Shown: positions 33,008 to 44,600 of the stretch, piece after piece
How positions within the stretch are numbered: position 1 is the first letter of the stretch
How the letters are laid out: each line of letters opens with the position of its first letter
Source: Pyropia yezoensis
Lineage: Eukaryota; Rhodophyta; Bangiophyceae; Bangiales; Bangiaceae
Direction: 5' to 3'
DNA length: 64,000 nt
Assembly (NCBI GenBank): GCA_009829735.1
Contig: CM020618.1
Span: forward strand, 15,172,568-15,236,567
Made by a program: the position numbers and the translations under genes
The notes under the pieces: model-generated
Databases searched by the model: none
What the model was told of the DNA's origin: nothing
Seen by the model: only the letters and a program-made list of their open reading frames with translations

Positions 33008-35738
33008 ATGTCAGGATCGGCTGTTCAAGATTGCTTTTGCCCTCAGTGCGGCGGAAAAAGCGTTCCAAGGTCGACATGGCTTCGCCACAACGATGAAAAG
33101 CGTCGTCGTCTGGCTGGTCACAGTGAAGGTGTACCCAGTCAGCCGGGCCTCACCCTATCTAACTTCATGGAGACCAGTGGTTCCTAATTGGGCACGGGTT
33201 CTCCCAGCACCCAAAACGACGATGGCGGGGCTGACAGCGCAGCTGGCATGTACAGGCTGTGGGGCGCTGCCACTGGGCCTGTTCCGCCGTCACCCTCGAC
33301 GTCTGAAGCATCAACGTCCGAATCCGACACCAGTTACAAAGTCTGGTCACCCGACGACGACTACCAAAATATTCCAGAAATGGAAATCTACTGCGAGGAG
33401 GAAACGATGACGGGCCCTCAAAACCATCAAATTTCTTCTTTTGCTCCCGTTTTGCAAGACAGCGTGCCAGCCAATGGGATCTTCGAGCCAGTTCAAGATT
33501 TCATCCGCAAGATCAAAAACCTGGCTCATTTTACGTATCGTGGGGAGTTTCGAGTCACTGTCCAAGGTGCAGCGACAATGTTGAAGCAGAGGTCAGATCT
33601 CGTCAGCCGCACTCCCGCGACTCACGACAGTCTCGTCCATGGGGTTGTTCAGGTGCATACTCCTGCTGTGGACGCATGCATCAACGGCTGTTTGGCGTTT
33701 ATGGCGTCAAGAACTGACAGTAACATCTGTGAACGTTTGTCAAACAAGCCGACGAAAGATCGACGGAACGCCAAGAAAGCAGGTGACTAATTGGTCTATC
33801 ATTCCTTGGCTCGTGTCCTTGCTTGCGTCTCCTGCGACCGCCAAAGAGATGATGTCCACGATGGCGACGGCTCGTTGAGACGCTGCCAAACCAACTCAAG
33901 ATTTACCAGGGATTTGTGACTGGTATCACGGCACTGTCGTCCGTCAACTGTCCCAGCAAGGGCACTTCACAGCAGATACCGATATTGCGCTCAGTCTTTC
34001 GAAGGGCGGTTTCGAGGCTTGGCGACAGCAAGGCTTCGAAACGTAACCTTTTGTAATCACGGCGCTCAACTTGGGACCTAAGCGGCGCTACAAAATTTCT
34101 TCCCAATGGATCGCAGCCGTTTCCCCAGGTCCAATACAACCGGCTGAATTGGAGTCGTTTCTTCATCCGCTCTTTCACGACTTTAATCGTATGGCGAGAG
34201 GTATTCCAGGAATCAAGGTCGCGGGGCTGGCAACAGAAGTCGTTCTCCGCTGCTTGCTCGTGCAGGTCACGGGTGACATGCCAGCTATCGATAAGATGTT
34301 GAGCACTACTGGGAGCGGCGGACGAACACCTAACCGATTTAGATATTTTCAAGGTGTGCGGCACGTGTCGATGTACTACTACCCTTCCACGCACCCCACG
34401 AGCCGGGCTTCATTATTTTCAATCTCACAGCCGTCCGACGACAAGCGCTCCCCAGCAAAGTTTATGGCGGTCGCCCGAAAAGTCGAATAAGCCCGTGCTG
34501 GATCAGGGCCGCGGTACGCAGTTGAGGAGCTAGTCAAGAACTGTGGCATCAAAGGCTACTCACTTCTGATCTGCCCAAGTCCTGAAAGTCGCGTTCGCTA
34601 TCCCCACCTCAAGTATCTGGAAAGAATTGGTCCTGATATTGCGCCATACGACACGATGCACCTGCTCCTGTGCAAAGTCGTTCCAAGATTCTGGGAGTTG
34701 GTGACTGCAGGTTGGACTGCGCCTGGATCGGCGCAAGACGATTACGTTCTTTCATCCGAGAACATTGCGAAGATTGGCCAAGAAATGCGGCTTGCTCGTG
34801 GCACGGTGCCCACTGCCCAAGCGCGCAGCCTTCGAAATATTCAGGTTTGCTACAAGTCTTTCAAGGCATTTGATTAAATGTTCTTTGTTTTAAGCATCGC
34901 CGAAGTCGCTTTTGCTGGACGACTTCCCGACAAGCATTTCAACATGATCATGTCGCTAAGAAAGGCTTGTCGCGTGATCTTCCGACCATCCCCCCTGAGC
35001 AGAGCTGAAATTATTGGCGCAAGAGAACATTTTCGAGACTTCTGCTCTGCTTTTTATAGCAACATCTACGCCGGCTCCTTTGACAGACTTCCTTTTTGCC
35101 GGCTTCCTTTTGCCACGCTGCTGGACGTCGTGGCAAAAGTTCTGTCGTGTGGTCCAGTCTGGGCATCTTGGCACTTTCCCGTAGAGCCGGCAATTGGGAC
35201 CCTGTCCCCTTTGATTCAGTCCCACTCAAGCCCTCACGAATCGCTCACGACCGCGATTACGCGAAAATGTGAGGCGCAGCTCCTGTCAAGCTTTGGCGCA
35301 ACGTTCTGCCCAACGCCGTGGAGTCGCTCGACGGGCAAGCCAGTGGACGCTTCGGAAGCTTTCATGGGAGGAAGTCTGGCTCTTCCTTCGGAGGATGACG
35401 AAAAAGTGCGACTGCTCAAGCCGTCCGTCCCCCCTGTAGAGCTCGCCGCAGCAGAATTAGAAAGCATGCGGGCCGCGCTCGCGCTCGAAGGCGCTTCCCA
35501 AGTATCTCCCGCCATTTTGGCGAAAATGTACTTCCGTGTGCGCCTGGCTTCTGGCGTCATTGGTTGATCGGTCGCGACGAACGGCCACGGTCGGCGTCGA
35601 AACAACCTTCTCAAGATCAATTCAGAAGATCTACATCAAACACGTTCTGGCGCTCTCAAAAGAGTCGACGTTTCTACCTACGGACTCGCCCACCACTACG
35701 CCGTGCTCCACATTGGGCGGCCCCAAGCGTTCGCTTAG
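33008..35738 (+). pseudogene. TNP2/CACTA (CMC)-family transposase, decayed
   Basis: It begins MSGSAVQDCFCPQCGGKSVP, a zinc-ribbon-like N-terminus. In order it shows HTPAVDACINGCLAFM, then VTNWSIIPWLVSLLASP, ICDWYHGTVVRQLSQQGHF, DTDIALSLSKGGFEAW, PGIKVAGLATEVVLRCLLVQ, GVRHVSMYYYP, KGYSLLICPSPESRVRYPHL, GPDIAPYDTMHLLLCKVVPR, QARSLRNIQVCYKSFKAFD and SCGPVWASWHFPVEPAIGTL, all typical of TNP2-type transposases. In-frame stops are at 33185, 33876, 34044, 34488, 34875, 35565 and 35736, plus one frameshift near 33760. From that frameshift on, all homologous segments stay in a single frame, so decay is by substitutions rather than indels. At 34044 and 34875 the stop sits where I would expect Trp. Base composition is clearly less GC-rich than its surroundings. 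I could not identify the terminal inverted repeats of the element. Confidence 0.8.
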
Positions 35739-36989
35739 GTAGAATGTGTCAAGTCATCCGCCGATCGTCAAGGGAAGTATGGGCTTCCAGAAAAACGACG
35801 AGAAGTGGACTGCTTCTCTTCGCTAGGTGGACGCTTTAAGTATGTTCTGTTACTCGCTGTGAGCACTGTGCTGGGGACATTGCATCGAGATGGTCGCCAC
35901 CATGTCTTGTTTGCTCGAGAGCCGTTCACTTCGTCTTGATGTCTTGCTCTTTCCGATAAATATATAGACTTTGTGCAAGAAACGGAATATCATCTCTCAG
36001 GATAGATACCGAGCTTGTTGGTAGATAGCTATTGCTTCCAACAAGTCAGATGTTTGCGACTCCGGAGCTCATCGATTCGCGATTCTGGAGCTTTAATGTC
36101 AGGATCACTGCAGAACGGCTGTCCTGTGGTATATATCTAAACGCATCAAGCTGCGGACAAATTCATATAATCTAGCTTATACTTTGAGCAAAAGTGGAAC
36201 GGCCGTCAGAAGCTAGCGGGTGGACATAGTGAGCTCCAGAGACGCACACCTGCCACAGGTGTTGGAAAGCATGTCCGAACGCATCCACCCGCCACATTTC
36301 ACTACGTTGGAATCGGGGGGTGGGGGCCTGTTCGTGCGTCCTCCCGGACCTGCTGTAGCGTGAGAGGGGGGGGGGGTGGCGCCGACCCGCCACCACAAAG
36401 ACAATGTTGTAAAATAGGAGGCAGCTGCACCGTGCTGTTGCCATATCGAGGGATGCTGGAGTGGAGGCCGTCAGAGGGCAGAGAAGTTCGTGCGGGAGCT
36501 TTGATTGCTGAACATATCTGATGGCTTCTGTGGGACCAATAGGAAGCCCTGGAGCCGTGCCTCCGAGTCTGCAAATGCGGGCCCGGGGGGAGAAGATCTT
36601 GCTGCCGCCCCACGATGCCGCTTCTGTAGGGGGTGTGCGGGTGGCGTTTGTTGGCCACCACACACCGCAGGTGGGTGAGATCGAATGGGCTCCAAGGGCG
36701 CGAAAATGAGGATTTTGGGAAAGGCAATGGGATTCATGTACGCGCAAGTGGAGTGACGAGATGGAGGTCGGCCGCGGGCCAATAGAAATTGTGCAGGCGC
36801 GAACGGTGCTGCGAGCGGGGGGGGGGTCGCACGTCATCACACGCGGATGTGCAGGCGGGATCATGTTGTGCGCTTGTGGCGTGCGCTTCGCGCCATGCGC
36901 CACATCGGTCTACCGCTCACCGGCGTCCGCGACCTCCACCCTCCGCCAACCCCGTTCACTACCACATCGTCCAGGTCGTCCACACTGGC
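35739..36989. other. AT-richer flank, no recognised gene
   Basis: 35,850-36,180 is AT-rich, with no frame of note, and may be the 3' part of the TNP2-type element. At 36521-36709 a plus-strand frame (MASVGPIGSPGAVPPSLQMR) and an overlapping longer minus-strand frame (36903-36172) both look weakly protein-like; neither has a family and I do not call either. Confidence 0.35.
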
Positions 36990-38168
36990 ATGGTGCCGCG
37001 ACACCTGCCGCGGCGGTCTGCGCCGCGGCGGGGCAAGGAGCGTCGATGCGCTCCTGGCGGACAGTCTGCAGTGGGAACTGGTAAGTGTCCTGCAAATTTG
37101 TGGTCCGCGAGATTGACGCGGGGAATGCGAGGGCGCTGGGGACGCTACCGGTTGACAGCCGACGACCGACGACGGGCATGCCACTGACAATGCCTCTTCC
37201 TTCTTCCTCTGCTTTTCTATGCGACTGCTTTGACATGCATGCGCTTTTTTTCTTTTGTCGATGCAGGCATGGAAGGGCTTGAGGCGGCCGCCCAGGCTGC
37301 TCGTGCACTCAGCGCCGCCGCGTCTCCTGCCCGCGCGGATCCAGTACGCACCACGCCGCGAGGCACAGCCCCTCCCGTACGCAATCTACCCCGACGACCT
37401 AACCGCTCTGCTCCCCCTCCCCGTTCCGCGCAGTTGGGGCCAGCGATGCACCCTGCAGCACCGGTGGCGCTGCCGTCCCCCCCCCCTCTCCCGGCTCGCT
37501 CGCCTCCTCCCCCCCCGCCGCGACGCCACGACGTCTCGGTAGCGCCAATGCCTTCGCACGTTGGCGCGGCACCGCTGCTGCAGCCGCGCCCCCCTCCCCG
37601 CCATCCCCCCGCCCAGGCGTTGGATGTTGCCCCGCGGGTAACCGCTGCGGATCGGTCGTCGGGGCGATGGAGCCGCCGTCTGTCCGTTGGCCGGGGGGGG
37701 CTCCATGTCTTTTCACCGCAAGAGCGGACTGTGCCACAGCCGCCCATTCCCGTCCAGAAGATTAACATCTGTAACTTCTTGGGGTACTCGCGCGCTGACC
37801 GCAACGGTCTTAACGCGAGCGCGCGGCGCGCCTGTCGGAGGCTGGACCGGGCCGTGACGATGACGAAGCAGATCCCGGCATTACTAACGCGCGCCGTGAT
37901 TGCATTGGAGACATCGCGAGTGCCCTTCCAACGATGCATTCGAAGTTGGGGAGCGTGCGCTTTGATTTCTCGCCACTTGGCGAGCGTTGTGCGGTCAAGT
38001 GACGGTGTTGCATCGAGTGAGGGAGAGGGAGGGGGGTCGCGTGACACTAATGGACGTGGAGGGAATGACTTTGTAGAGGGTGAGCTCCATGCCAACGCAG
38101 CGAGTCGTGTGCCAGGACCGGGAGTGGGGAGCATTGCTAAGCGGCGTATTTTTTACACGTTATCATAA
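36990..38168 (+). CDS. candidate two-exon gene of unknown function
   Basis: Strong splice signals suggest this gene: donor AACTG|GTAAGT at 37080/37081 and acceptor TTTTTTTCTTTTGTCGATGCAG ending at 37266, an intron of 186 bp. With exon 1 from ATG 36990 (MVPRHLPRRSAPRRGKERRC) the frame joins exon 2 (37267-38168) at MEGLEAAAQAARALSAAASP, giving 330 residues. The product is Pro/Ala/Arg-rich up to about residue 190 and then has a more structured part: VQKINICNFLGYSRADRNGL and IPALLTRAVIALETSRVPFQ. It ends FYTLS at 38168, four bases before the presumed LTR of the chromovirus. I recognise no family. Exon 2 alone could also start at its own ATG (37269). Confidence 0.35.
37081..37266 (+). other. candidate intron
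   Basis: GTAAGT donor, a CTTTGAC branch-like motif and a long T-rich tract before GATGCAG. The signals are the best-looking splice pair on the plus strand of the window, although the product is unknown. Confidence 0.5.
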
Positions 38169-38172
38169 ACGC

Positions 38173-39057
38173 TGTAGGTTACCATTTGGGAATGTACCCA
38201 ATTTGTGGCAGTATTGACCCCCAGGTAGGGGGCAACACGTGCCATGCAAGGGGCGGCAGGCCACTAGCCTGATCCGTTCCTCCCCCTGCATTTGGGTCCA
38301 TATTCCCTAAGTTCGGGATAGTTAGCTTAGTAGTAAATCCAACTTGGATTTGAGGGTTTTCTGCATTTATCGTCTTGAATTTTCGTGTGGCCCGGTGGGC
38401 AGGTGCTGGGGTGGGAGATTCTGAGTGGCGAGATTCTGAGTGGACCCTGGGGGGATAAGGGGAGGGACAGCGGGGCTTGGCCCTGCGTCCCCGTCCCGAC
38501 CAAGAAACTGTTGGACCACACACCATCTTCTTGTTTGTCCGTGGGGGGATTGCCCCACAACAGGGATAGAGTGTGTGCGACTTGCACTTCTTCCGGTTCC
38601 CCCGACACGGGAGGCAGCCCTCGCACACCGCCCCAACTTGGGTATGTGGTATAAAACTCGATCCTCTCAGACACGTGTCAATATCCCTCGGGGGAAAGGG
38701 ACAGGTAACGCAGAAAGGGGAACTACGAGAATGGTATGCCTGTTGCCTCACGTGCCTGCTTGCAGGGCAAACAGATACGCACGGTAGTGCACACGGGGAA
38801 GAGGAAAGCAAACGCGCAGTTGTCTTTTTCCCTGAGGGCGCGGGCCGAGGGCGCCTCGCTGTCCCTCTTAACGTGCATCTGGGGGAACCCCGGCACGTTG
38901 GCCCGGTAGCCCCCCCCCATAACCCCGAGTGGCCCCGACCCGAGTCTAACCTCGTCAGGTCGGGGGCCACTATCACTACTAATTCTATTCCCACTCACTA
39001 ATCTCACACTCAAATTCTCTCAAATCAAGTCCCTCACAAATATGCAAAAACACATCA
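38173..39057 (-). repeat. presumed 3' LTR (boundaries inferred)
   Basis: The stretch begins TGTAGGTTACC at 38173 and ends CACATCA at 39057, so it has TG...CA ends. Next to it, on the minus strand, lies the purine-rich GCGAGAGAGGGATTTC (39059-39074), a plausible polypurine tract. The second LTR is not in the window, so ends and target duplication cannot be confirmed. Confidence 0.4.
38650..38656 (+). promoter_or_regulatory. TATA box antisense to the chromovirus
   Basis: TATAAAA in GTGGTATAAAACTCGATCC within the presumed LTR, on the plus strand. It lies 749 bases before the ATG of the plus-strand ORF at 39405 and could drive it; no similarly clear TATA box is seen on the minus strand of the LTR. 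Confidence 0.35.
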
Positions 39058-39404
39058 GAAATCCCTCTCTCGCGTGTGGATAGCGTAGTCCACCGCATCC
39101 CAGTGCCGGGCACGGGCCACGGCCGCCAACCATCGCCACACGGCGGGCGTGTTCTGGCACCTGGTGCCCTCTGGTTGCAGTCCCGGGTCGGCGCCAAGTC
39201 GGGGCCAGGGATGCTACATAGCTCCCTCCCTAGTCCGGCACGTCCTCGGGCCGAACCAGGTGCCACCGTGCACAGCCTCGAGCACGTCCACACCGGTGCC
39301 GAGGTCGAGCGTCTTCACCCCGGTCACGATCACCTGCCCCGATTCTGCCCCCCCCCCCTCCGCTCCTTCACCTTGGCCTTCTCGTTCCCCGGAGTCTGGA
39401 CGGT

Positions 39405-41522
39405 ATGTCCAGTTCCGAGATCCAAGCTGGGCCCGTGGTTCCGGCGGCGAGTGTTGCGGAGGAGAACTCGGGTCGTCGTGCCCCTCTCCTGCCTCCGGTT
39501 CCTCGGATGTCGGTGCCGGCGCCGGTCGCCACGGCGGGGACGGATCGAGTTCCCCCGGCTTCCGCGATGCACCCGGTCGAGGCCCCCCCGGAGGGTCTCC
39601 CGGAGATGCTTCTTGGGCAGGACCCTCTGGCGGCCCGGCGTTACTCCACGGTGGTCGGCAACGCCGGCGCGGCCCAGTGCCAGCAGGATTGCATGGACCT
39701 CTGGCGCAAGGAACTCCAGCGCGGGGTCTTGACCGAGATGGACAAGGCACGTCTTCATACGGCGGACCAGATGCGCCTGGCACAAGACCGCTCCCAGAGC
39801 TTCTCGGGTTCCTCTTGGGCTGCTCGTCTGGAGGATCTCCCCTTCGCGCTGGTACTGGATCTACCCCTGACCGAGCGTCGCGTGTCCGCGTCCGTTCTCC
39901 GGTGGCCGGAGGAGGAAGGGTACGTCCACCGGGCGCTCAAGGTCTGGGACGAGGCGCTCAAGGGGTCGGGAAGCTTGAACTGCGACCCCCGTCCGAGCAT
40001 GGTCGCTCTGGAGCCGCCTTTCTTGACCCGGAAATACTCCAAGTTGTCGCCGGCACGGGAGCAGGGTGAGCGACGCGGGCGTCAGCGTGACTTCCTTGTA
40101 AGCTGCAACCACCAGGAGTTCTGGAAGCTGGACAAGGCCAACCGGGCGGCATACTACCCCAAGGTCATCCCGCAGCAGCAGGAAGTCGAGATCCCGGTCG
40201 GGTTTGCTCCTTCCAGCATCCCTTGCACCTGGTACTTCTTGGACGCCTTGACTCAGGCGTCGATCAAGGGCTTCTTCCATTCAATCCCGTACATGATGTA
40301 CACGTCCGAGATGACAGTCTTGGCGGCCAACCACTGGCTTCATGAGGTCTTGGTGTCCAACCGGCTTTGGTTTCTCCCTGACCTCCTGATGGTCTGGATT
40401 GTCGACAAGTTGACCGTCGACTTCCTGTGCAGCCAGGACGAGGAGTACAAGGAGCTCTTCCAGGCGATGATCGACTTCCGGCGTCTGGTGCCGGTGCATG
40501 ACCGGAACTTCTTGAACGCGATTGCCGACCAGAACCGCCCGCGTCGGGATGGCTTCGGTTGGGCGCAGGTGGTCTACCAGTCTTCTCCGGCCAAGGTGCA
40601 GCTGGCGACGCCGCTTCCGGCGTGGCCGCAGCTAGGTAGCTTTCCTGCTCCGGCCGCCCTTGATCTTCTGCCAGTTGGACCGCCGGTGCAGGAGTCGGGA
40701 TGGGCCGCGGCGGTCGGTCGGGCGTCTGCGGCGGCTCCACTTCCTCCGGTTGCCCCTGTCGCCCCGGTCACCTCGCCTGAACCGTCACCGGCACGTCCGC
40801 GCCCTGTTCCGGCTGTGCCAGTACTTCAAGCTCCTCCGGCACCGCGCTTGTCTGCGGCGAGTCTGGGAGTGGCCGTGCGGTCGCCGATTACTCCGGCCGC
40901 TCTACCCCGGACGCCTTCTTCCAACGCCGGCGGCGCTGTGCCTCCGCTGGAGTTGGGTACTCCGGTCTCGGGGGCCGTTGTGGACCGTCCGGTAGTGTCA
41001 TCCTCGGGCCGGTTCGAGATTCCGGCGCCGACTCTGCGCCTCACCCGCTTCCGGGTGCCTGACTGGTACCTGAACCAAGGTGGTCCAACATGCGACCAGT
41101 ACGACGTCGGCATGATTGAAGACCAGCTGGGTCGTCTTCCGGTGCAGGTTGAAGGCGTCGGGTCCTCTCTGGTGCTGGGTACTTACGCCAGCGTCTTGAA
41201 CGACGTGGTCGACCGGGTGTTTGCTTGCGCGGACAGCGGCCAGATGTCGAACAACCCGGTGGTTGGCGAACTTCTGGCGACTTTGACGCGGCATGGCCTG
41301 GCCCAGCAGTGGTCAGAGACCTTCACGGGCTTCCAGCGGCGCCGACGGACATATCTGGATGAGCGGGAGCCACCGGCAACTACTGGTACTACTCCGATGG
41401 CGTCATACCGGGATGCGCCGCGTCCACCGCACTACGTCATCCCGTCTTCCTCCGGTTCCCGTCGTACCGCGGAGGCAACGCCGGAGGACACTCCCGCGGC
41501 TCAGCGTCCGCGCCGGGAGTAG
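39405..41522 (+). CDS. 705-residue antisense ORF of the chromovirus
   Basis: A continuous 705-residue frame opposite to pol and ending 144 bases from the pol stop. Residues 1-60 and about 410-540 are Pro/Ala-rich. Between them is a well-structured part without low complexity, for example QDCMDLWRKELQRGVLTEMD, NHQEFWKLDKANRAAYYPKV and SNRLWFLPDLLMVWIVDKLT. A second structured part lies near 555-650 (FRVPDWYLNQGGPTCDQYDV, DRVFACADSGQMSNNPVVGE). There is no CCHC zinc knuckle and no recognisable capsid motif, so I do not call it gag, although gag-like or capsid-like folds cannot be excluded. Antisense ORFs next to the 3' LTR are known in some plant Ty3/gypsy elements such as Grande and RIRE2. The lack of any stop over 2.1 kb argues for selection. 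Confidence 0.65.
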   Translation: MSSSEIQAGPVVPAASVAEENSGRRAPLLPPVPRMSVPAPVATAGTDRVPPASAMHPVEAPPEGLPEMLLGQDPLAARRYSTVVGNAGAAQCQQDCMDLWRKELQRGVLTEMDKARLHTADQMRLAQDRSQSFSGSSWAARLEDLPFALVLDLPLTERRVSASVLRWPEEEGYVHRALKVWDEALKGSGSLNCDPRPSMVALEPPFLTRKYSKLSPAREQGERRGRQRDFLVSCNHQEFWKLDKANRAAYYPKVIPQQQEVEIPVGFAPSSIPCTWYFLDALTQASIKGFFHSIPYMMYTSEMTVLAANHWLHEVLVSNRLWFLPDLLMVWIVDKLTVDFLCSQDEEYKELFQAMIDFRRLVPVHDRNFLNAIADQNRPRRDGFGWAQVVYQSSPAKVQLATPLPAWPQLGSFPAPAALDLLPVGPPVQESGWAAAVGRASAAAPLPPVAPVAPVTSPEPSPARPRPVPAVPVLQAPPAPRLSAASLGVAVRSPITPAALPRTPSSNAGGAVPPLELGTPVSGAVVDRPVVSSSGRFEIPAPTLRLTRFRVPDWYLNQGGPTCDQYDVGMIEDQLGRLPVQVEGVGSSLVLGTYASVLNDVVDRVFACADSGQMSNNPVVGELLATLTRHGLAQQWSETFTGFQRRRRTYLDEREPPATTGTTPMASYRDAPRPPHYVIPSSSGSRRTAEATPEDTPAAQRPRRE

Positions 41523-41666
41523 TAGTTGGATGCAAGGAGGGTGAGGGTCTTGGGAGAGCGAGGAGGGAAGAGGCGGAGAGAAGGGTTGCTCGAGCGGGTG
41601 CTTGTTTTCCTTGATTGTTCCATGCTTGCGTTGCGTGTTATCCTTGATATACCCGTTCCCTTCTTC

Positions 41667-44600
41667 TCAATCCTCTTGTTCCGCATCCGTTGCGGGCGAG
41701 CTCGTCTCGTCCCGAGGGTCTTGGTTGGCCCCGTCCTCTTGGTCCTCCTCCGTGTCCGACTCCAGAATCTTGCCGGCTCTGGCCACTGGAGTGCCCTCGA
41801 TCCCGTTCCGTCGCGTGTAGGCACAGACGTCCGCGATGGGTAGCCGGTTTGAGGGTTCCCATGTATCATCTGCTGGGTTAAAGCCGAACCAGCGTACTCG
41901 CAGGTACAGGCGTCCATCTCTCCAGGCATGGTCGACAAACTTGACGTAGACAAATTCCCGACCTTCTTCTTGGGATAGCCAGGGTATCGCAGTCCGCTTA
42001 CGCCGGGTCAAGTCCCGTTGGCTTGGCGGTGGAGCTCGGGTGACATGGTCGCTGCTCACCCGGTACGGAGAGCCATCCACGTCTAGAAGGAAGGTCCAGC
42101 CATCCGTATTGAGAATCTCATAAGGTCCATCCGTCTTAGAGTCCAGCTTCCCCCGGGTCTTGCTATGGTTGTCCACAAAAACCCAGTCGCCACCACCCAG
42201 TTCCTTGTTCTTTTCCCGGACACCCTTGTCATAGTCCCGCTTGTATCGCTCCTGGGTCTTTGAGATTGACTCCTTGACTCTTGGGAGTAGGAGCTTTAGT
42301 TGTTCCAGGAACTCATCCTTTGCCTTGGGACCTGACTTCAGTGCAGGCTGGAGACCATCCGGTATTCTTTCCAGGGAGAAGTTGGTCAGCCGCCTTGGGG
42401 TGACAAAGTCGAGTGGAGCGACTCCCGTTGTCCGGTGAACTCGGGAGTTGTAGGCTAGAGTGAGGACAGCCAGGAGCTCGTCCCAGTCTTCTTGGTGCTC
42501 CTCCACGTAGTGCCGTAGCATGTCCACTAGGGTCCGGTTGAATCGTTCCACCTGACCGTTCGTTTGAGGGTGGTACGTCGTGGTGTACAAGTTCTTGATG
42601 CCCATCAGGTCACAGACTCCTTGGAAGAACAGGGATGCAAACTGGGGACCGTTGTCGGTTAAGACGGAGTCTGGAGGGCCGTAGGCAGCTATCCAGTACT
42701 CGCAGAAGGCCGACGTGACATCCAGAGCCGTGATGGTTCTCAACGGGATTGCTCGAGTGAACTTGGAGAACCGGTCACAAATGATGAGCAGGTATATGTT
42801 GCCACTGGAGGTCTCAGGTAGGGGCCCCAGGATGTCCATGCTTAAGCTTGCAAAGGGCTCCGCCGCAGGGAATAGGCGTAGCTTAGAAGTCTTCTTCCTC
42901 TGGGACAACCGGTTCCTTGCACAAGAAATACAAGCCTCCAGGCACTTATGGACGTCACTGGCCATGGTTTCCCAGTAATAATGTCGTCTCATGGAAGCAT
43001 ACATCCGATTGATACCAGGATGCCCGGCCTGGGGAGACGAGTGCTCCAGGCGTAGGATGTCAGTCCGTAGGCTCCGGGGTACGTAGACTTGAGTTGCCCC
43101 ATCGAAGGGTGACACCCGTACCAGGAGTCCGTCTGTAGACTCGGAGAAGCGACTGTTCCGGTTCAGGTCCATTTGGTGGCGAAGCTCCAAGCATTGAGGG
43201 TCCGTCAATTGTGCCTCCAGCATCCGGTGAATGGTTACCGGTTGATGAGCGTCAGGTGTCTCGTACAGGGGAGCGTGCCAGCCACGTCCGACATTCGGGA
43301 GGATGAAGCAAGGTATTTCCTCCGGGATAGGACCGGTATCGGCTGCAGGAGTCTCCAGCCGGGACATGGTGTCGGCGCAGTGGTGCTCCCTCCCTGCTCT
43401 GGTGCACACCTTGTACTTGAACTCCGAAAGGCGTAGGCGCCACCGGGCGACCCTTCCTTGACTGCTGTCCATGCATAGTAGCCACCTTAGACTGGCGTGG
43501 TCCGTCCGGATGAGGAACTCTTGTCCTTCAAGATATGGACGTAACAGGAAGCAAGCCCAGACGACCGCCAAGCACTCGCGCTCGGTCGTGGAATAGTTCT
43601 TCTCGGCTGGAGTCAAGACGCGACTGTAGTAGCCTATCGGGAGGAAGTGCCCATCAGGTTGTTGCTGGAGTAGTGAGCACCCCACCTGGACGCCACAGGC
43701 GTCAGTCTCCAGAACAAACTGACCCTCCCGCTTGGGTAACGCCAGTACTGGAGTGGTGGTCAGGCGCTTCTTGAGCTCTTCGAAGGCTGTTGTCTGCTTC
43801 TCGTCGAACACCGGGAGTTGTGCTGGAAGCTTCTTGCTAGTAAGCTTGGTCAAGGGCCGGGCAATCAAAGCGTAGTCCCGTACGAACCGGCGGTAGACGT
43901 TGCACATACCCAGGAAGCTCTTGAGTTCCGTCTGGGTTTTAGGTTGCCGTGCATGCCGGAGGGCCTTGATGTTCTTCTCGTTGACTCGGAGCTCCCCCGG
44001 ACTCAGCACGTGCCCCAGGTACTCCACCTCAGTCTCAAACAGGTGGCACTTCTCGGCCTTGAGGGTAACTCCAGCCTTGGACAGGAGGGCCAGGACCTCT
44101 CGAAGGTGCTCCAGGTGTTCCGCTGGGGTCTTGGAGAAAACAATGATGTCGTCCAGGTAGACCAAACATGTTCTCCACCTTAGCCCCGACAGGATGATGT
44201 CGATGGCTCTCTGGAAGGTTGCCGGAGCATTAGTGAGACCAAAAGGGAGACGCTTGCACCGGAACAGTCCCATGTGGCACGTGAAGGTAGTCTTGTCCTT
44301 GTCCTCGTCAGCCAGAGGGATCTGCCAGTAACCGGCATTACAATCCAGCGTCGAGAAGAGGGTGGCATCACCAAGAAAGTCGAGGCAATCATCCATCCGG
44401 GGTATCGGGTATACATCCTTGACTGTCATCTCGTTCAGGCGTCTGTAGTCAACGCAGAAACGGAAGTGACCGCCAGGTTTCGGGACGACTACCACCGGGA
44501 AAGCCCACTCGCCATCAGACGGCTCGATAACATCCATCTTGAGCATCTTGTTAACCTGCTTCTCAATCTCATCCCGGCGATGAGGTCCAGCCCGGTATGG

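Noticed and set aside
32640-36200. Terminal CACTA/CACTG repeats for the TNP2-type element
   Set aside because: Several CACTG-like words occur, but no pair with convincing extended inverted complementarity and a 3-bp duplication was found.
36172-36903. 243-residue minus-strand frame
   Set aside because: No family, a His/Pro/Arg-rich composition typical of chance frames, and a competing plus-strand frame of equal quality.
39405-41522. Calling the plus-strand ORF the gag of the chromovirus
   Set aside because: It is on the opposite strand to pol, lacks a CCHC zinc knuckle, and remains of the proper gag-protease junction are visible at 45531-45648.
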